A stretch of 64,000 bases of DNA from Geodermatophilus sabuli (lineage in GTDB: Bacteria > Actinomycetota > Actinomycetes > Mycobacteriales > Geodermatophilaceae): assembly GCF_900215145.1 (NCBI RefSeq), contig NZ_OBDO01000001.1, positions 124,001-188,000 of the forward strand. The letters are read 5' to 3'. Positions 53,114 to 63,023 of the stretch are shown here, one piece after another (position 1 is the stretch's first letter; each line of letters starts with the position of its first letter). Made by a program: the position numbers and the translations under genes. The notes beneath the pieces were generated by a model. That model searched no databases. It was not told the origin of the DNA and saw nothing but the letters and a program-made list of their open reading frames with translations.

Positions 53114-53737
53114 GTGACTGTCGGTGAGGGATTCCTGCGTTCAGACGGCGCTCCGGCGCGGACACGCAGCGGCCGGCGGCTGGACCCGGCGCGGGACAGG
53201 GCGATCGCCGCCGCCGTGCTGGAGGTCCTGGGCCGGGAGGGGTACGCCGGGTTGACCATGGACGCGGTCGCGCTGGCCGCCGGCGTCGGCAAGGCGACGA
53301 TCTACCGGCGGTGGTCCAGCAAGGCCGAGCTGCTCCTCGGCGTGCTGGACGGGTCCGTGGAGGACGACCTGCCCGTCCCCGACACGGGGGACCTCCGCGA
53401 GGACCTCGTCGCACTGCTGACCACCACCCTCGAGTTGATGGACGGCCCGTCCGGGCGGGCGACCCGCAGCCTGCTGGCCGCCGTCGTCGGCGACCCCGCG
53501 CTCGCCGAGGCCTACCGGCGGGGTCCCCTGGCCTCCTGGGGCCGCGCGTGGGCCACCGTCCTGGACCGGGCCGTGTGCCGCGGCGAGATCAGCGCGGAGG
53601 CCGCGGCCTCCGCGGCGGCGGAGGTGGGGCCCGCGGTCCTCACCGTGCGCTGGCTGGTCACCGGCGGGCCATTGGACGCCGACGTGGTGACCGAGCTGGT
53701 CGATGGCGCGATGATGCCCCTGCTGCGCGCCCGCTGA
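53114..53737 (+). CDS. TetR-family regulator
   Basis: The 207-residue protein has the TetR helix-turn-helix (GLTMDAVALAAGVGKATIYRRW without its first residues, about 38-66) and a C-terminal domain like that of the TetR protein at 24337. GTG 53114 is chosen from the -10 hexamer 6 nt before it; a far longer reading frame upstream crosses the repeat region and does not look coding. Its target may be the TasA-like gene or its own promoter. Confidence 0.85.
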   Translation: MTVGEGFLRSDGAPARTRSGRRLDPARDRAIAAAVLEVLGREGYAGLTMDAVALAAGVGKATIYRRWSSKAELLLGVLDGSVEDDLPVPDTGDLREDLVALLTTTLELMDGPSGRATRSLLAAVVGDPALAEAYRRGPLASWGRAWATVLDRAVCRGEISAEAAASAAAEVGPAVLTVRWLVTGGPLDADVVTELVDGAMMPLLRAR

Positions 53738-53794
53738 CGCGTTTCGGGACCGCGGGATCGGGGCAGCGGGCAGGGCCACGACGCGGGAGGCCGG

Positions 53795-54181
53795 GTGAAC
53801 CTGGAGAAGGTCGTCTTCGGCTTCTTCGTCGTGCTCGCGGCCACCCTCAACTTCGGCTTCTTCATCGGCGACATCGACGACCCCGCGCTGCACAACCCCT
53901 ACGAGCTGTTCGCCGCCGTCGTGGTCAACCTGATCGCCACCGTGCTCAAGTTCGGCGACCGCACCCAGATCGGGGCGGTGCACCTGGCCACCAGCCTGGT
54001 CGCCGACCTGCAGCTGATCGGCGCCACGCTGATGTTCGGCTACGCCGAGTACGTCTCGTCGGCCGGCATGACCCCGTCCTGGACGGCCAGCGTGGTGTCG
54101 CTGTCGGGTGGCGCGCTGCTGGCCAACATCGTCTCCGTCGTCCTGCTCGTCGTGGAGACGGTCTCCTTCCACCGCGGGTGA
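53795..54181 (+). CDS. Small membrane protein paired with the K+ channel
   Basis: The 128-residue protein has four hydrophobic segments, about 5-24, 38-52, 62-85 and 100-122. The first reads VVFGFFVVLAATLNFGFFIGD. Proteins of this kind (named DUF6394 as far as I recall) are found directly beside NAD-binding K+ channel genes; here the gap is 12 nt. It may be a channel subunit or modulator. GTG 53795 is the start; GGGAGG-like bases lie a little upstream. Confidence 0.72.
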   Translation: MNLEKVVFGFFVVLAATLNFGFFIGDIDDPALHNPYELFAAVVVNLIATVLKFGDRTQIGAVHLATSLVADLQLIGATLMFGYAEYVSSAGMTPSWTASVVSLSGGALLANIVSVVLLVVETVSFHRG

Positions 54182-54193
54182 CCGGAGGTCGTC

Positions 54194-56032
54194 GTGGGCA
54201 ATCCGCTGCTGGTCTTCTGGCGGAACATCTTCGGCCCGGAGGACGACGACCGGCGGGCGCGGCGCAGTGCGCTCCGGGTCGCCGCCTCCTCGGCGGTGGA
54301 GGCCTCGGAGACGATCTTCCTGGTGATGCGGCGGATGCGGGCGCCGCTGATCGTGCTCATCGCCATCTTCGCGGTCAGCGTGCTGGGGCTGACCCTCATC
54401 CCGGGGCAGGACGCCGAGGGCGACCCGTACCGGATGGGCTTCTTCGACGCGTTCTACGTGATGAGCTACACGGCCTCGACGATCGGCTTCGGCGAGATCC
54501 CGTACCCGTTCACCTACAACCAGCGGATGTGGGTGACCATCTCCATCTACCTGGCGGTCGTGGGCTGGGCGTACGCCATCGGCTCCCTGCTGGCCCTCGT
54601 CCAGGACCGCGCGTTCCGCTCGGCGCTGGCCCTGCAGCACTTCACCCGCAAGGTGGCCCGGTTGCGCGAGCCGTTCCTGCTGATCGCCGGGTACGGGCGA
54701 GCCGGTGAGCTGCTCGGGCGGTCGATCGACGCGCTCGGCCGGCGGTTCGTCGTGCTCGACGTCTCCTCCGAGCGGATCGACGACCTGGAGCTCGCCCCGC
54801 TGCACGCCGACGTCCCGGCCCTGGCCGCCGACGCCCGCGACCCGGGGCACCTGGGCGTCGCCGGCCTGGACCACCCCTGCTGCGAGGCCGTCGTCGCGCT
54901 CACCGACGACGAGGAGACCAACCTCACCGTGGTCATGGCCGCCGCGTTGCTGCGCCCGGAGCTGCCGGTCATCGCCCGGGCCTCCTCCGAGGCGATGGCC
55001 GACCGCATGCGGGCCTTCGGCCACCCGAGCATCGTCGACCCCTTCGACCGGTTCGGGGACCACCTCCGGCTGGCACTCAGCGCGCCGGCCTCCTACCAGC
55101 TGCTCACCTGGCTGGAGAGCGGGCCGGGGGCGGAGCTGCCCGAACGCGGCACGCCGCCGCGCTCCGGACGCTGGGTGGTGTGCGGGTACGGCCGGCTCGG
55201 CCGGGAGCTCACCGCCGACCTGCGCGCGGAGGGCATCGAGGTCACCGTGATCGAGCCGGACCCGACCGGCCCCGAGGACGCCGACATCGTGGTGGGGGAG
55301 GGCTCGGAACCCGAGGTGCTCGAGCAGGTGGACCTCGCGCACGCGGTGGGCTTCGTCGCCGGGACCGACAACGACACGACCAACCTGTCCCTGGTGGCGA
55401 CGGCGCGGCGCGTCAACCCGGGGCTGTTCGTCGCGGCCCGCCAGAACCGCCCCGAGAGCGCGCCGCTGTTCTCCGCCATGGACCTCGACGCCCGGCTGGT
55501 GCCCACCGAGGTGATCGCCCACGAGGTCTACGCCCAGCTGTCCACCCCGCTGCTGTGGCGGTTCATCCGGGAGATGCCCGCCCGGGGCGACGCCTGGGCC
55601 GCCGACCTGGTCCAGCGGCTCAGCGACCTCTGCGGGTCGCAGCTGCAGGCGCTGTGGAAGGTGCGGCTGACCTCGCAGGAGGCGCCCGCCCTGGGGAGGT
55701 GGCTGGCCTCGGGCCAGGCCCGGCTGGGGGACCTGCTGCGCAACCCCGAGAACCGCGACGAGCCGCTGCACATCCTGGTGCTGCTCGTCCTCAGCGGCGA
55801 TCAGGCGGTGCTGGCGCCGGACGACGACCTGGTGCTGCGGACCGGGGACGAGGTGCTGCTCGCCGGCTGGGGTGCCGCCCGCCGGGCGCTGGGCACGACC
55901 CTGCAGGTCGACTCCGTGCTCGAGTACGTGGTGTCGGGACGCCGGGTGCCCTCGGGCTGGGTCTGGCGCAAGCTCAGCCGCACCCCGGCCGAGGCGCCGG
56001 CGAGCCGGCCACCGACCCGGACCGGGGCGTGA
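54194..56032 (+). CDS. Potassium channel with two RCK/TrkA domains
   Basis: The 612-residue protein has a two-helix pore with the selectivity filter TIGFGE (96-101) between helices at about 50-70 and 112-137, then two cytoplasmic nucleotide-binding RCK domains. The first has IAGYGRAGELLG at 164-175 and the second CGYGRLGREL at 330-339. A TrkA_C-type domain near 505-590 ends in DEVLLAGWG. Gating by NAD(H), ATP or Ca2+ is likely. GTG 54194 has GGAGG upstream. It follows the small membrane protein gene closely. Confidence 0.93.
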   Translation: MGNPLLVFWRNIFGPEDDDRRARRSALRVAASSAVEASETIFLVMRRMRAPLIVLIAIFAVSVLGLTLIPGQDAEGDPYRMGFFDAFYVMSYTASTIGFGEIPYPFTYNQRMWVTISIYLAVVGWAYAIGSLLALVQDRAFRSALALQHFTRKVARLREPFLLIAGYGRAGELLGRSIDALGRRFVVLDVSSERIDDLELAPLHADVPALAADARDPGHLGVAGLDHPCCEAVVALTDDEETNLTVVMAAALLRPELPVIARASSEAMADRMRAFGHPSIVDPFDRFGDHLRLALSAPASYQLLTWLESGPGAELPERGTPPRSGRWVVCGYGRLGRELTADLRAEGIEVTVIEPDPTGPEDADIVVGEGSEPEVLEQVDLAHAVGFVAGTDNDTTNLSLVATARRVNPGLFVAARQNRPESAPLFSAMDLDARLVPTEVIAHEVYAQLSTPLLWRFIREMPARGDAWAADLVQRLSDLCGSQLQALWKVRLTSQEAPALGRWLASGQARLGDLLRNPENRDEPLHILVLLVLSGDQAVLAPDDDLVLRTGDEVLLAGWGAARRALGTTLQVDSVLEYVVSGRRVPSGWVWRKLSRTPAEAPASRPPTRTGA

Positions 56033-56123
56033 CCGGCACCGAGCGGGTGCACGGGGTCCCCGGAACGGGCGGACGGCGGGCCCGGGCGGTCACGCAGCGT
56101 CGCCGCGGCACGAGGATGGGGCG

Positions 56124-56261
56124 GTGCAGCTGGTGCGGAGGGTCCTGTCGTCGCTGGGCATCGTCGGAGCCGCGGTGGGCCTCATGGCGTTCGTGACCCT
56201 CGGCTCCTCCGACGACGCCGAGGACCCGTTCCCGCACTCGGTCACCGCACCGGTCGGGTGA
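56124..56261 (+). CDS. 45-residue single-helix membrane protein
   Basis: GTG 56124 opens a frame for a tiny protein with a basic start, one membrane helix (about 8-28: VLSSLGIVGAAVGLMAFVTL) and an acidic tail (DDAEDPFPHS). It is supported by GAGGAT ending 6 nt before the start, as at the flavin protein gene (36027). Such one-helix proteins are common in actinobacteria and not identifiable by sequence. Confidence 0.55.
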   Translation: MQLVRRVLSSLGIVGAAVGLMAFVTLGSSDDAEDPFPHSVTAPVG

Positions 56262-56290
56262 CCCCGCGGGAGTGTGCGCGCCCCCGGGAT

Positions 56291-56330
56291 GACGAAGCGG
56301 CCCCCTCCCGGAGGAGAGAGCCGCTTCGTC
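56291..56330 (-). terminator. Terminator of tRNA-Lys
   Basis: A 10-bp stem (56291-56300 with 56321-56330) encloses a 20-nt loop that can itself pair. It begins 3 nt beyond the tRNA-Lys 3' end and also follows the small membrane protein gene on the other strand. Confidence 0.65.
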
Positions 56331-56333
56331 GTG

Positions 56334-56409
<76 letters not shown>

Positions 56410-56585
56410 GTGTCGCGCGGCTGGACTGCGCAACGAGGGAAAACCATACCAGCGCCGTCCGGGGTGCCGACGGGGTGGTCCGCGGGCCCGGCGTCCGCCC
56501 GTGTTCCGGATCGTCCGGGGACACTGGTGGGCTGGCGCCGGTGGCCCGTGCGGGGACGGCCGCCCACGACGCGGAGGGAACACTG

Positions 56586-57758
56586 ATGAGACGGACGGCT
56601 GCGCTGGTCACGGCGGGGGCCCTGGTCCTGCTGGCCGGCTGCCAGGGTGCTGCGGGCGGCAGCGGGGTGGCCGCCGCGCCGACCCCCGAGGCGCCGCCGG
56701 CCTCGGTCGAGGTGGCGCCGGTGGACGGGTCGGCCGACGTCTCGCCGCTCGTCCCCCTGGAGATCTCCGTCACCGACGGCGAGCTGACCGAGGTCATCGT
56801 CGTCGATGGCGCGGGGACGCCCGTGAGCGGGGCGGTGACCGACTCGCCCGGCCTGGCCACCGACCTCTGGACGCCGGACACCCCGCTGGCCTACGGCACC
56901 AGCTACACCCTCACCGCCACCGCGGAGGGGGAGGACGAGGAGCCGGTCGAGGCCGCGACCACGTTCACGACGGTCACCCCGGCGGCCGTCTCGACGCCGT
57001 CGGTCGGACCGCTGGACGGGCAGACCGTCGGCGTCGGCATGCCGATCCGGGTGTGGTTCGACGACCCGGTCGTCGACAAGGCCGCCGTGGAGAGCCACCT
57101 GCGGGTGAGCAGCACGACGCCCACCGACGGCGTCTGGAACTGGTTCAGCGACACCGAGGTGCACTTCCGGCCGTCCCAGTACTGGCCGGAGAACATCCAG
57201 GTCACGCTCGAGGCCGACCTCTACGGAGTCGCCTTCGGCGACGGCGTGTGGGGCGAGAAGGACCGCACGGTCTCCTTCTCCATCGGGGAGCGGCACGTGT
57301 CGATCGCCGACGCCTCCACGCACACGATGGAGGTCTACGACGGGGACCAGCTGGTGCAGAGCTGGCCGATGAGCGCCGGCAGCCCCGACAACCCGAGCTA
57401 CAACGGCCCGCACGTGGTCACCGAGATGAACCGCGACCGGGTCATGGACTCCAGCACCTATGGCGTGCCGGTCGACAGCCCCGACGGCTACCGGACGCCG
57501 GTGGAGTACGCCGTCCGGATCTCCGACAGTGGCGAGTTCGTGCACGCCGCGCCGTGGTCGGTCGGGCAGCAGGGGCGGGCGAACGTCTCGCACGGCTGCA
57601 TCAACCTCAGCACCGACCGGGCGGCGTGGTTCTTCGACTTCTCCCAGCCCGGCGACGTCGTGGAGATCCGCGGCTCCAGTGCGGGGACGCTGCGCTCGGA
57701 CGTCTACGACTGGACCATCCCGTGGGAGGAGTGGCTGGCCGGTAGCGCGCTGAAGTGA
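56586..57758 (+). CDS. L,D-transpeptidase lipoprotein
   Basis: The 390-residue protein has a lipoprotein signal (LLAGC with Cys19), a low-complexity linker, two Ig-like domains (about 45-240) and a C-terminal YkuD catalytic domain with FVHAAPWS and SHGCIN (Cys338). This is the layout of mycobacterial LdtMt2-type enzymes, which make 3-3 cross-links in peptidoglycan and resist most beta-lactams except carbapenems. ATG 56586 has GGAGGG upstream. It is anchored outside the membrane. Confidence 0.94.
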   Translation: MRRTAALVTAGALVLLAGCQGAAGGSGVAAAPTPEAPPASVEVAPVDGSADVSPLVPLEISVTDGELTEVIVVDGAGTPVSGAVTDSPGLATDLWTPDTPLAYGTSYTLTATAEGEDEEPVEAATTFTTVTPAAVSTPSVGPLDGQTVGVGMPIRVWFDDPVVDKAAVESHLRVSSTTPTDGVWNWFSDTEVHFRPSQYWPENIQVTLEADLYGVAFGDGVWGEKDRTVSFSIGERHVSIADASTHTMEVYDGDQLVQSWPMSAGSPDNPSYNGPHVVTEMNRDRVMDSSTYGVPVDSPDGYRTPVEYAVRISDSGEFVHAAPWSVGQQGRANVSHGCINLSTDRAAWFFDFSQPGDVVEIRGSSAGTLRSDVYDWTIPWEEWLAGSALK

Positions 57759-57837
57759 GCGGACGGCCGTCGTCCGGGCGTTTCGGGAGCTCCTGCGCGG
57801 GAAGTGATCATCCGGTTCCCGAGCTGAGGAGAGTGCC

Positions 57838-58308
57838 GTGGACACCTGGGTGATCGTGCTCATCGTCGTGGTCGCGGTGGTGCTGCTCGCACTGCTGGCC
57901 CTCGCGCTGGCCAAGCGCAACCGGATCAACGGCGCGAAGAAGCGCGAGCAGGCGCGCGAGCACCTGCAGGAGGCGCAACTGCGCGGAGCGCAGGCGGAGA
58001 AGGAACGGGCCGCCGCCGAGGAGCAGGCCGCCCGCGCCCGCCGCGAGCGCGCCGAGGTGGAGGAGCGCACCCGGCTGGCCGAGCAGGAGGCCCAGCAGCG
58101 TGCGGTGCAGGCCCAGGAGCACGCGTCGGCCGCTGACCAGCTCCGCGCCAAGGCCGAGAAGCTCGCCCCCGGCCTGTCCGACCAGCACGACCGCACCGCC
58201 GGCAACCGTTCGGCCGGCGACCACCTGGCCGGAGACCGTGCCGTCGGCGACCGTGCCCAGCCGACGGGCGGCCCGGACCAGCCCAGCGGTGGCGCCACCC
58301 GCCGCTGA
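57838..58308 (+). CDS. Membrane-anchored coiled-coil protein
   Basis: The 156-residue protein has one N-terminal membrane helix (about 4-25), then a long charged coiled coil (30-115, rich in Glu, Arg, Ala and Gln) and a short tail with a repeated pattern (SAGDHLAGDRAVGDR). I know no family. It sits between the L,D-transpeptidase and the propeller gene on the same strand. GTG 57838 has GAGGAGAG upstream. A structural or scaffold role at the membrane is plausible. Confidence 0.7.
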   Translation: MDTWVIVLIVVVAVVLLALLALALAKRNRINGAKKREQAREHLQEAQLRGAQAEKERAAAEEQAARARRERAEVEERTRLAEQEAQQRAVQAQEHASAADQLRAKAEKLAPGLSDQHDRTAGNRSAGDHLAGDRAVGDRAQPTGGPDQPSGGATRR

Positions 58309-58381
58309 GTTCCGCGGCCCTCGGCGGTCTCCCCTCCGAGGGGCGCACTGCGCGCCCTGACCGACGCATCGGAGGGGCGCC

Positions 58382-59461
58382 ATGACCGATCTGCTCGCCA
58401 TCGGCACGCGCAAGGGCCTGTGGCTGGCCCGCAGCGACGACGACCGCCGCACCTGGACGATGGGGGAGCCGCACCTGCTCGCCCAGGAGGTGGCCGCGGT
58501 GTCGATCGACACCCGGGGGCCGCGGCCGCGCGTGCTCGCGGGCATCCAGTACGGGCACTGGGGCCCGACGGTCATGTGGTCCGACGACCTCGGCGGCAGC
58601 TGGCAGGAGACCGAGTCCGGCGCCATCCGCTTCCCCGAGGACACCGGCGCCGCGCTGGCCCGCGTCTGGCAGTTACGACCGGACTCCGCCGGGCGTCCCG
58701 ACGTCGTCTGGGCCGGCTGCGAGCCGCACTCGCTGTGGCGCAGCACCGACGGCGGGTGCAGCTTCGACCTCGTCCGCGGGCTCTGGGACCACCCGCACCG
58801 GCCCACCTGGGAGCCCGGCGGCGGTGGGGCGGCGGTGCACACGGTCCTCCCCGACCCGGACTCCGACCGGGTCGTGTTGGCCATGAGCGCCGGCGGGGTC
58901 TACGTCAGCGAGGACGGCGGCGCCACCTGGACGCCGCGCAACAGCGGCATCAGCGCCGTCTTCCTCCCGGAACCGACCCCGGAGTACGGCCAGTGCGTGC
59001 ACAAGGTCGCCGTCGACGCGGGCGACCGGGACCGCATGTACGCGCAGAACCACTTCGGCGTCTTCCGCACCGACGACGCGGGGAAGGCCTGGACGTCGAT
59101 CGCCGGCGGCCTGCCCGCCGACTTCGGCTTCCCGATCGTGTCCTCGCCGTCCACTCCCGGCACGGCGTGGGTGGTGCCGCTGGTCGCCGACATGCAGCGG
59201 GTGCCGCCGGAGGGCCGGCTGCGGGTGCACCGCACGCGGGACGCGGGGGAGAGCTGGACCGAGCTGGGCGCGGGGCTGCCCGACGGGTTCTGGGCCGCGG
59301 TCATGCGGGACGGGTTCTGCGCCGACGACGCCGACCCGACCGGGATCTACGTCGGCACCCGCGACGGCTGCGTCTACGCCAGCGCCGACGAGGGCGAGAC
59401 GTTCCAGCTGGTGGCCGACCACCTGCCCGACGTCCTCGTCGTCCGCGCGGCCCGGGTCTGA
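58382..59461 (+). CDS. Asp-box beta-propeller protein (sialidase/YCF48-like)
   Basis: The 359-residue protein has seven Asp-box (BNR) repeats, for instance [53 protein letters not shown] and SADEGETF. They imply a seven-bladed propeller. No signal peptide is seen, so it is cytoplasmic, and the catalytic residues of true sialidases are not evident. The gene ends 2 nt before a MoaD/ThiS-fold gene, a pairing I recall in other actinobacteria and proteobacteria. The function is unknown. ATG 58382 has GGAGGGG upstream. Confidence 0.87.
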   Translation: MTDLLAIGTRKGLWLARSDDDRRTWTMGEPHLLAQEVAAVSIDTRGPRPRVLAGIQYGHWGPTVMWSDDLGGSWQETESGAIRFPEDTGAALARVWQLRPDSAGRPDVVWAGCEPHSLWRSTDGGCSFDLVRGLWDHPHRPTWEPGGGGAAVHTVLPDPDSDRVVLAMSAGGVYVSEDGGATWTPRNSGISAVFLPEPTPEYGQCVHKVAVDAGDRDRMYAQNHFGVFRTDDAGKAWTSIAGGLPADFGFPIVSSPSTPGTAWVVPLVADMQRVPPEGRLRVHRTRDAGESWTELGAGLPDGFWAAVMRDGFCADDADPTGIYVGTRDGCVYASADEGETFQLVADHLPDVLVVRAARV

Positions 59462-59463
59462 CG

Positions 59464-59745
59464 ATGTCGGTGGAGGTGGTGCTGCCCGGGGTCCTGGCCG
59501 ACCTGGCCGGGGGTGCCCGGCACCTGCAGGTCGACCCGGACGGCGGCACGCTGGGGTGCCTGCTGGACACGCTGGACGCCGCGCACCCCCGGCTCGCCCG
59601 CCGGATCCGGGACGAGTCGGGCGCGCTGCGCCGGTTCGTCAACGTCTACGTGGACGGCGACGACGTGCGGTTCACCGGCGGGGTGGACGCGGCGGTGCCG
59701 GACGGCGCCGTCGTCCAGGTGCTGCCCTCGGTCGCGGGGGGTTGA
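59464..59745 (+). CDS. MoaD/ThiS-fold sulfur-carrier-like protein, CysO paralogue
   Basis: The 93-residue beta-grasp protein ends in Gly-Gly (VLPSVAGG), the tail that is adenylated and thiocarboxylated in such carriers. It is related to CysO (12151): both have RRFVNVYV or HRFVNVYV, then DDVRFTG or EDVRFTG. Unlike that CysO it has no extra Cys. It begins 2 nt after the propeller gene, so the two are surely co-expressed. The partner may be a scaffold or the target of conjugation. Confidence 0.88.
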   Translation: MSVEVVLPGVLADLAGGARHLQVDPDGGTLGCLLDTLDAAHPRLARRIRDESGALRRFVNVYVDGDDVRFTGGVDAAVPDGAVVQVLPSVAGG

Positions 59746-59751
59746 CCGGGC

Positions 59752-59997
59752 TCAGAGCCTCGCGAGGGTGGCGCACTCGGCGCACAGCTGGGAGCTCTCG
59801 TAGCCCTCCGGGGGCCATACCGTCTGCTCGTCGACGGCGACGTAGGCGCCGCACAGCGCCTTGCGGCTGCGGCCGTTCACCCGGCCGATGGTCGCGTGCG
59901 CCGGGCCGATCTGCCGAGGCTGGAGGCCCTCTGCGGTGCCCACCGAGCCGACCATCACGACGGCGTGAGCGGTCCCGTAGGAGTAGGCGAGAGTCAT
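59752..59997 (-). CDS. Small Cys-containing protein of unknown function
   Basis: The 81-residue protein has ALCGAYV in the middle and LCAECATL at the end, three cysteines that may bind zinc with a nearby His. The first half is a short beta segment (VVMVGSVG). I do not recognise the family. ATG 59997 is preceded by GACCCT with 6-nt spacing (minus strand). Its stop lies 6 bp from that of the convergent carrier gene. Confidence 0.6.
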   Translation of the reverse strand: MTLAYSYGTAHAVVMVGSVGTAEGLQPRQIGPAHATIGRVNGRSRKALCGAYVAVDEQTVWPPEGYESSQLCAECATLARL

Positions 59998-60185
59998 GTC
60001 CCCAGGGTCGCCAGGCCGGGGAGGCCCACGGCGGAACCCGACCGCGCGTGTTCGGCGCACGCGCCCCAGTCGTCCCACGTGACACGCGACGCCGGTGCGG
60101 GGGTGCCGGCCCGGCCCGACGACGTCGCTGTGGTCGATACGACTCCGGACGCAAGTACCCCGGCCCGGTGGCCGATGTCAGGACC

Positions 60186-61520
60186 GTGACCTCGACCTCC
60201 GCCCAGGCAGCTCCCGGCGACGCCCTCCGGCTCGGCCTCCGGGCGCGCATCCCCCAGGGCGCCCGGCTGGACGACCGCAGCTTCCTGGCCCGGCACCGCG
60301 TGACCGTCGGGGTCCTCATCGCCCACCTGCCCGTGCTCGCCGGCATCGGCCTGGTGCGCGGGGCGGGCGGCTGGTTGTTGTGGGGGCAGTTGGCCGCGAT
60401 CGCCGTCCTGGTGGGGCTCGGGCTGGGCCTGCGGACCCAGGGCGCCCGGGCGTCGGCGGTCTGCCTCGGCCTGATGGTCGGCGCAGACGTGCTGGTCCAC
60501 GTGGGCGGGGGGCTCACCGACCTGCACATCTGGTTCTACGCCCTGCTCCCGCTGGTCGCGCTCTACCAGATGTGGACGCCGTTCCTGCTCGCCGTCGCGT
60601 TCGTCGCCGTCCACCACGCGGTGATGGGGATCTGGCTGCCGACCTCGGTGTTCTCCACCCACCAGGCGCACGAGAACCCGCTGGCGTTCGTCGCACTGCA
60701 CGCGGTGTTCCTGCTGGTCGAGGCGACGTTCCTGGCCTACGGCTGGACCTTCACCGAGCGGGCGGAGCGGGACCGCCGCGAACAACGGCAGCGGGCCGAG
60801 GAGCAGGAGGCGGCGCAGGCCCGGGCCGAGCTCGAGCTCGCCGAGGAGCGGGCCCGGACCGCGGACGAGGCGGCCCGGCGGGCCCGCGAACGCGCGGCGC
60901 AGGCGGTGCGGACGGAGGAGGCGCTCGCTGCACTGGTCAGCGCCGGTCAGCGGCTGGACGGCAACGTCGCCACGGTCGGCGAGGTGGTGGAGGGGCTGCG
61001 CTCGGCGATCGCCGAGATCGCGGCGGCGGCCAGCGGCGCCAGCAGCACCGCGCAGCAGGCCAGCGCGCGGTCCCGCGCCGGGGCGGCCACGGTCGACCGG
61101 CTGGCCGGGACGATGGCGGAGATCGACCAGATCGCCGGCAGCATCTCCGGCATCGCGGACCAGACCAACCTGCTGGCCCTCAACGCGACCATCGAGTCCG
61201 CGCGGGCAGGGGAGGCGGGCAGGGGCTTCGCCGTCGTCGCCGGTGAGGTGAAGGACCTCGCGATGGAGACGGCGCGGGCCACCGAGCGGATCCGGCGGGT
61301 GGTCGACAGCGTGCGCGAGGAGGTCGACACGGCGGGTGCGGCCCTGGGCGGCGTGGAGGCCGCGATCCGCGGTGTCGTCGACGCCCAGAGCACCATCGCG
61401 GCGGCCGTCGAGGAGCAGAGCGCGGCCACCGAGCAGGCTCGCGAGGCGATCGCCGGCGCCTCCCGCGAAGCCGCCCGGATGGCCGCCGACCTGCGGCGGA
61501 TCGTCACCGGCGACCGCTGA
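60186..61520 (+). CDS. Methyl-accepting chemotaxis-like membrane protein
   Basis: The 444-residue protein has six membrane helices in the first 190 residues with only short loops, no extracytoplasmic sensor domain, a coiled-coil linker (about 195-245) and an MCP signalling domain. The hairpin tip is clear ([20 protein letters not shown], about 335-355). There is no HAMP domain. Sensing would have to occur in the membrane part. No other chemotaxis genes are in the window. GTG 60186 is the likely start. Confidence 0.85.
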   Translation: MTSTSAQAAPGDALRLGLRARIPQGARLDDRSFLARHRVTVGVLIAHLPVLAGIGLVRGAGGWLLWGQLAAIAVLVGLGLGLRTQGARASAVCLGLMVGADVLVHVGGGLTDLHIWFYALLPLVALYQMWTPFLLAVAFVAVHHAVMGIWLPTSVFSTHQAHENPLAFVALHAVFLLVEATFLAYGWTFTERAERDRREQRQRAEEQEAAQARAELELAEERARTADEAARRARERAAQAVRTEEALAALVSAGQRLDGNVATVGEVVEGLRSAIAEIAAAASGASSTAQQASARSRAGAATVDRLAGTMAEIDQIAGSISGIADQTNLLALNATIESARAGEAGRGFAVVAGEVKDLAMETARATERIRRVVDSVREEVDTAGAALGGVEAAIRGVVDAQSTIAAAVEEQSAATEQAREAIAGASREAARMAADLRRIVTGDR

Positions 61521-61806
61521 GCCGGCGCGGCCCGGGTTGGCGCGCTGGGCCTCTGCTGCGGTTCCCTCCGGTCCACGTTGCGGCTGCGGGGGCGCCGTCG
61601 TGGACGGCGACGGGCGGCCGGCTGCAGGCGGGGAGCGGGACCGGGTGGACGCGCGGGGGGAGTCGGCCGGTGGTTCCTGCTCGACGGCTCGGGTTCGTGC
61701 CCTCGCGAGGAACACCCAGGGCCTCGAGGGCCGTGTGCACGCCGCGGATCAGCGCGAGCCGACGGGCACGGATCTGCGGCGACGGACGGCTCGCTGCGGA
61801 TCGACG
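61521..61806. other. Spacer between convergent genes
   Basis: The 286 bp between the chemoreceptor and the GAF-ANTAR genes show no convincing gene, hairpin or promoter. Confidence 0.5.
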
Positions 61807-62697
61807 TCAACGGGGCTCCCCGGGCTGTCGGCCACGATCAGTACACCCCGATGGCGCAGGCGGGTCTGGATCGCCTTCCCGGGGAAGGGCTCCTCCGGCC
61901 GGGTACCCCCAGGGCGTGTCCTGGCGATCGGGTCCGGCGCGCAGGTCGGGGATCCACACGCCTGTGCGGGCGAGGTCTTCGGCGACCGCGGACACCTTGC
62001 GGTTGGTGTCCTGACTGACCTTGGCCAGCACGGCGAACGCCTGGTCTGAGGTGATCTTGAACCGCTCCATCAGGATGCCCTTGGCCTGGCCGATGACGTC
62101 CCGATTCACCAGGGCGCTGGTCACGTTCTCGAAGTGGTGGGCGTCCGCTGCCGCGATGGCGGCGTGGCTGGCGAGCAGCAGGCCGACGTGCTCGGACTCG
62201 TCGGTGAAGGCCGACGTGGCACGGGCCAGCAGGTCCAGCGCGCCGAGGGTGTCCCGGTGTACGAACAGTTGGAGGCACAGCATGCTGCCCACTCCGCGTT
62301 CCGCGGCCCGGGGGCCGAGGACCGGCCAGCGCGGATCGTTGGCCAGGTCGTCCACCCGAACGGTCTCCTGCTGCCAGATGGCGTCCAGGCACGGACCCTC
62401 ACCGGTCTCGTCCTGGAGGACGTCGAAGTCGCTGGCCAACGCGCTGGTGGCCGCCGCTGAATAGCAGTGGCGGTCCTTGCCGACCATGGTGATCGTCGCC
62501 TCGTCGGCACCGGGCACCATCGAGCGTGCCAGGTCCACGACGCCGTCCAGCACCTGCCGGGGAGAGGTCTGCCCCTGGAGGCTGCGCGCGGCCTCGGCCA
62601 GTCGCCGGGCCAGCGCGTCACGGCGGACCATCGTGCCGGTGTCCTGCGCGGAGGGCTGTCCCCACTGACGCGGACCTCCGCCGCCCTCAGTGCTCAC
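61807..62697 (-). CDS. GAF-ANTAR antiterminator-type regulator
   Basis: The 296-residue protein has a GAF domain (about 25-185; TGEGPCLDAIW and WPVLGPRAAERGVGSMLCLQLF are typical in parts) and an ANTAR RNA-binding domain (about 195-250; NRDVIGQAKGILMERF, then VSQDTNRKVSAVAEDL). ANTAR proteins bind paired hairpins in mRNA leaders to prevent termination. The last 45 residues are low-complexity. The start is uncertain: GTG 62697 or ATG 62631. Confidence 0.88.
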   Translation of the reverse strand: MSTEGGGGPRQWGQPSAQDTGTMVRRDALARRLAEAARSLQGQTSPRQVLDGVVDLARSMVPGADEATITMVGKDRHCYSAAATSALASDFDVLQDETGEGPCLDAIWQQETVRVDDLANDPRWPVLGPRAAERGVGSMLCLQLFVHRDTLGALDLLARATSAFTDESEHVGLLLASHAAIAAADAHHFENVTSALVNRDVIGQAKGILMERFKITSDQAFAVLAKVSQDTNRKVSAVAEDLARTGVWIPDLRAGPDRQDTPWGYPAGGALPREGDPDPPAPSGCTDRGRQPGEPR

Positions 62698-63023
62698 AGC
62701 CCACCGTGGCACGGTCGGAACCGCTGAGGTAGTCCTTGCCTGCGCGGGACGACCCCACGTGCGGGAGCTTCCACGCGCGGGGCCTGACCCGCTTCCGCTC
62801 CATGGCGCGCCGGCTGGCTACGGCCAGCACAGCACAGGAGCACACCCGCGCCGGTGGACCGTCGGCCTCACCTGAGCCCTGCGGTGCGGGGGAAGTCCGG
62901 GACACGGCACAGTCGGTCCCGCGATCGCCAGGACGGCCCCTGGGTGTGGCGAGTCGGCGGCGCACCAGCGACAGCGTGCCCAGCAGGTCCTGCGCGTTGT
63001 CCTCGCGCAGTCGCCCGCCGGAA

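Noticed and set aside
62687-62803. 38-codon frame on the minus strand overlapping the GAF-ANTAR start
   Set aside because: The peptide has a plausible look and would be translationally coupled, but it has no ribosome binding site, family or supporting context; kept only as a note in the gene-poor stretch.
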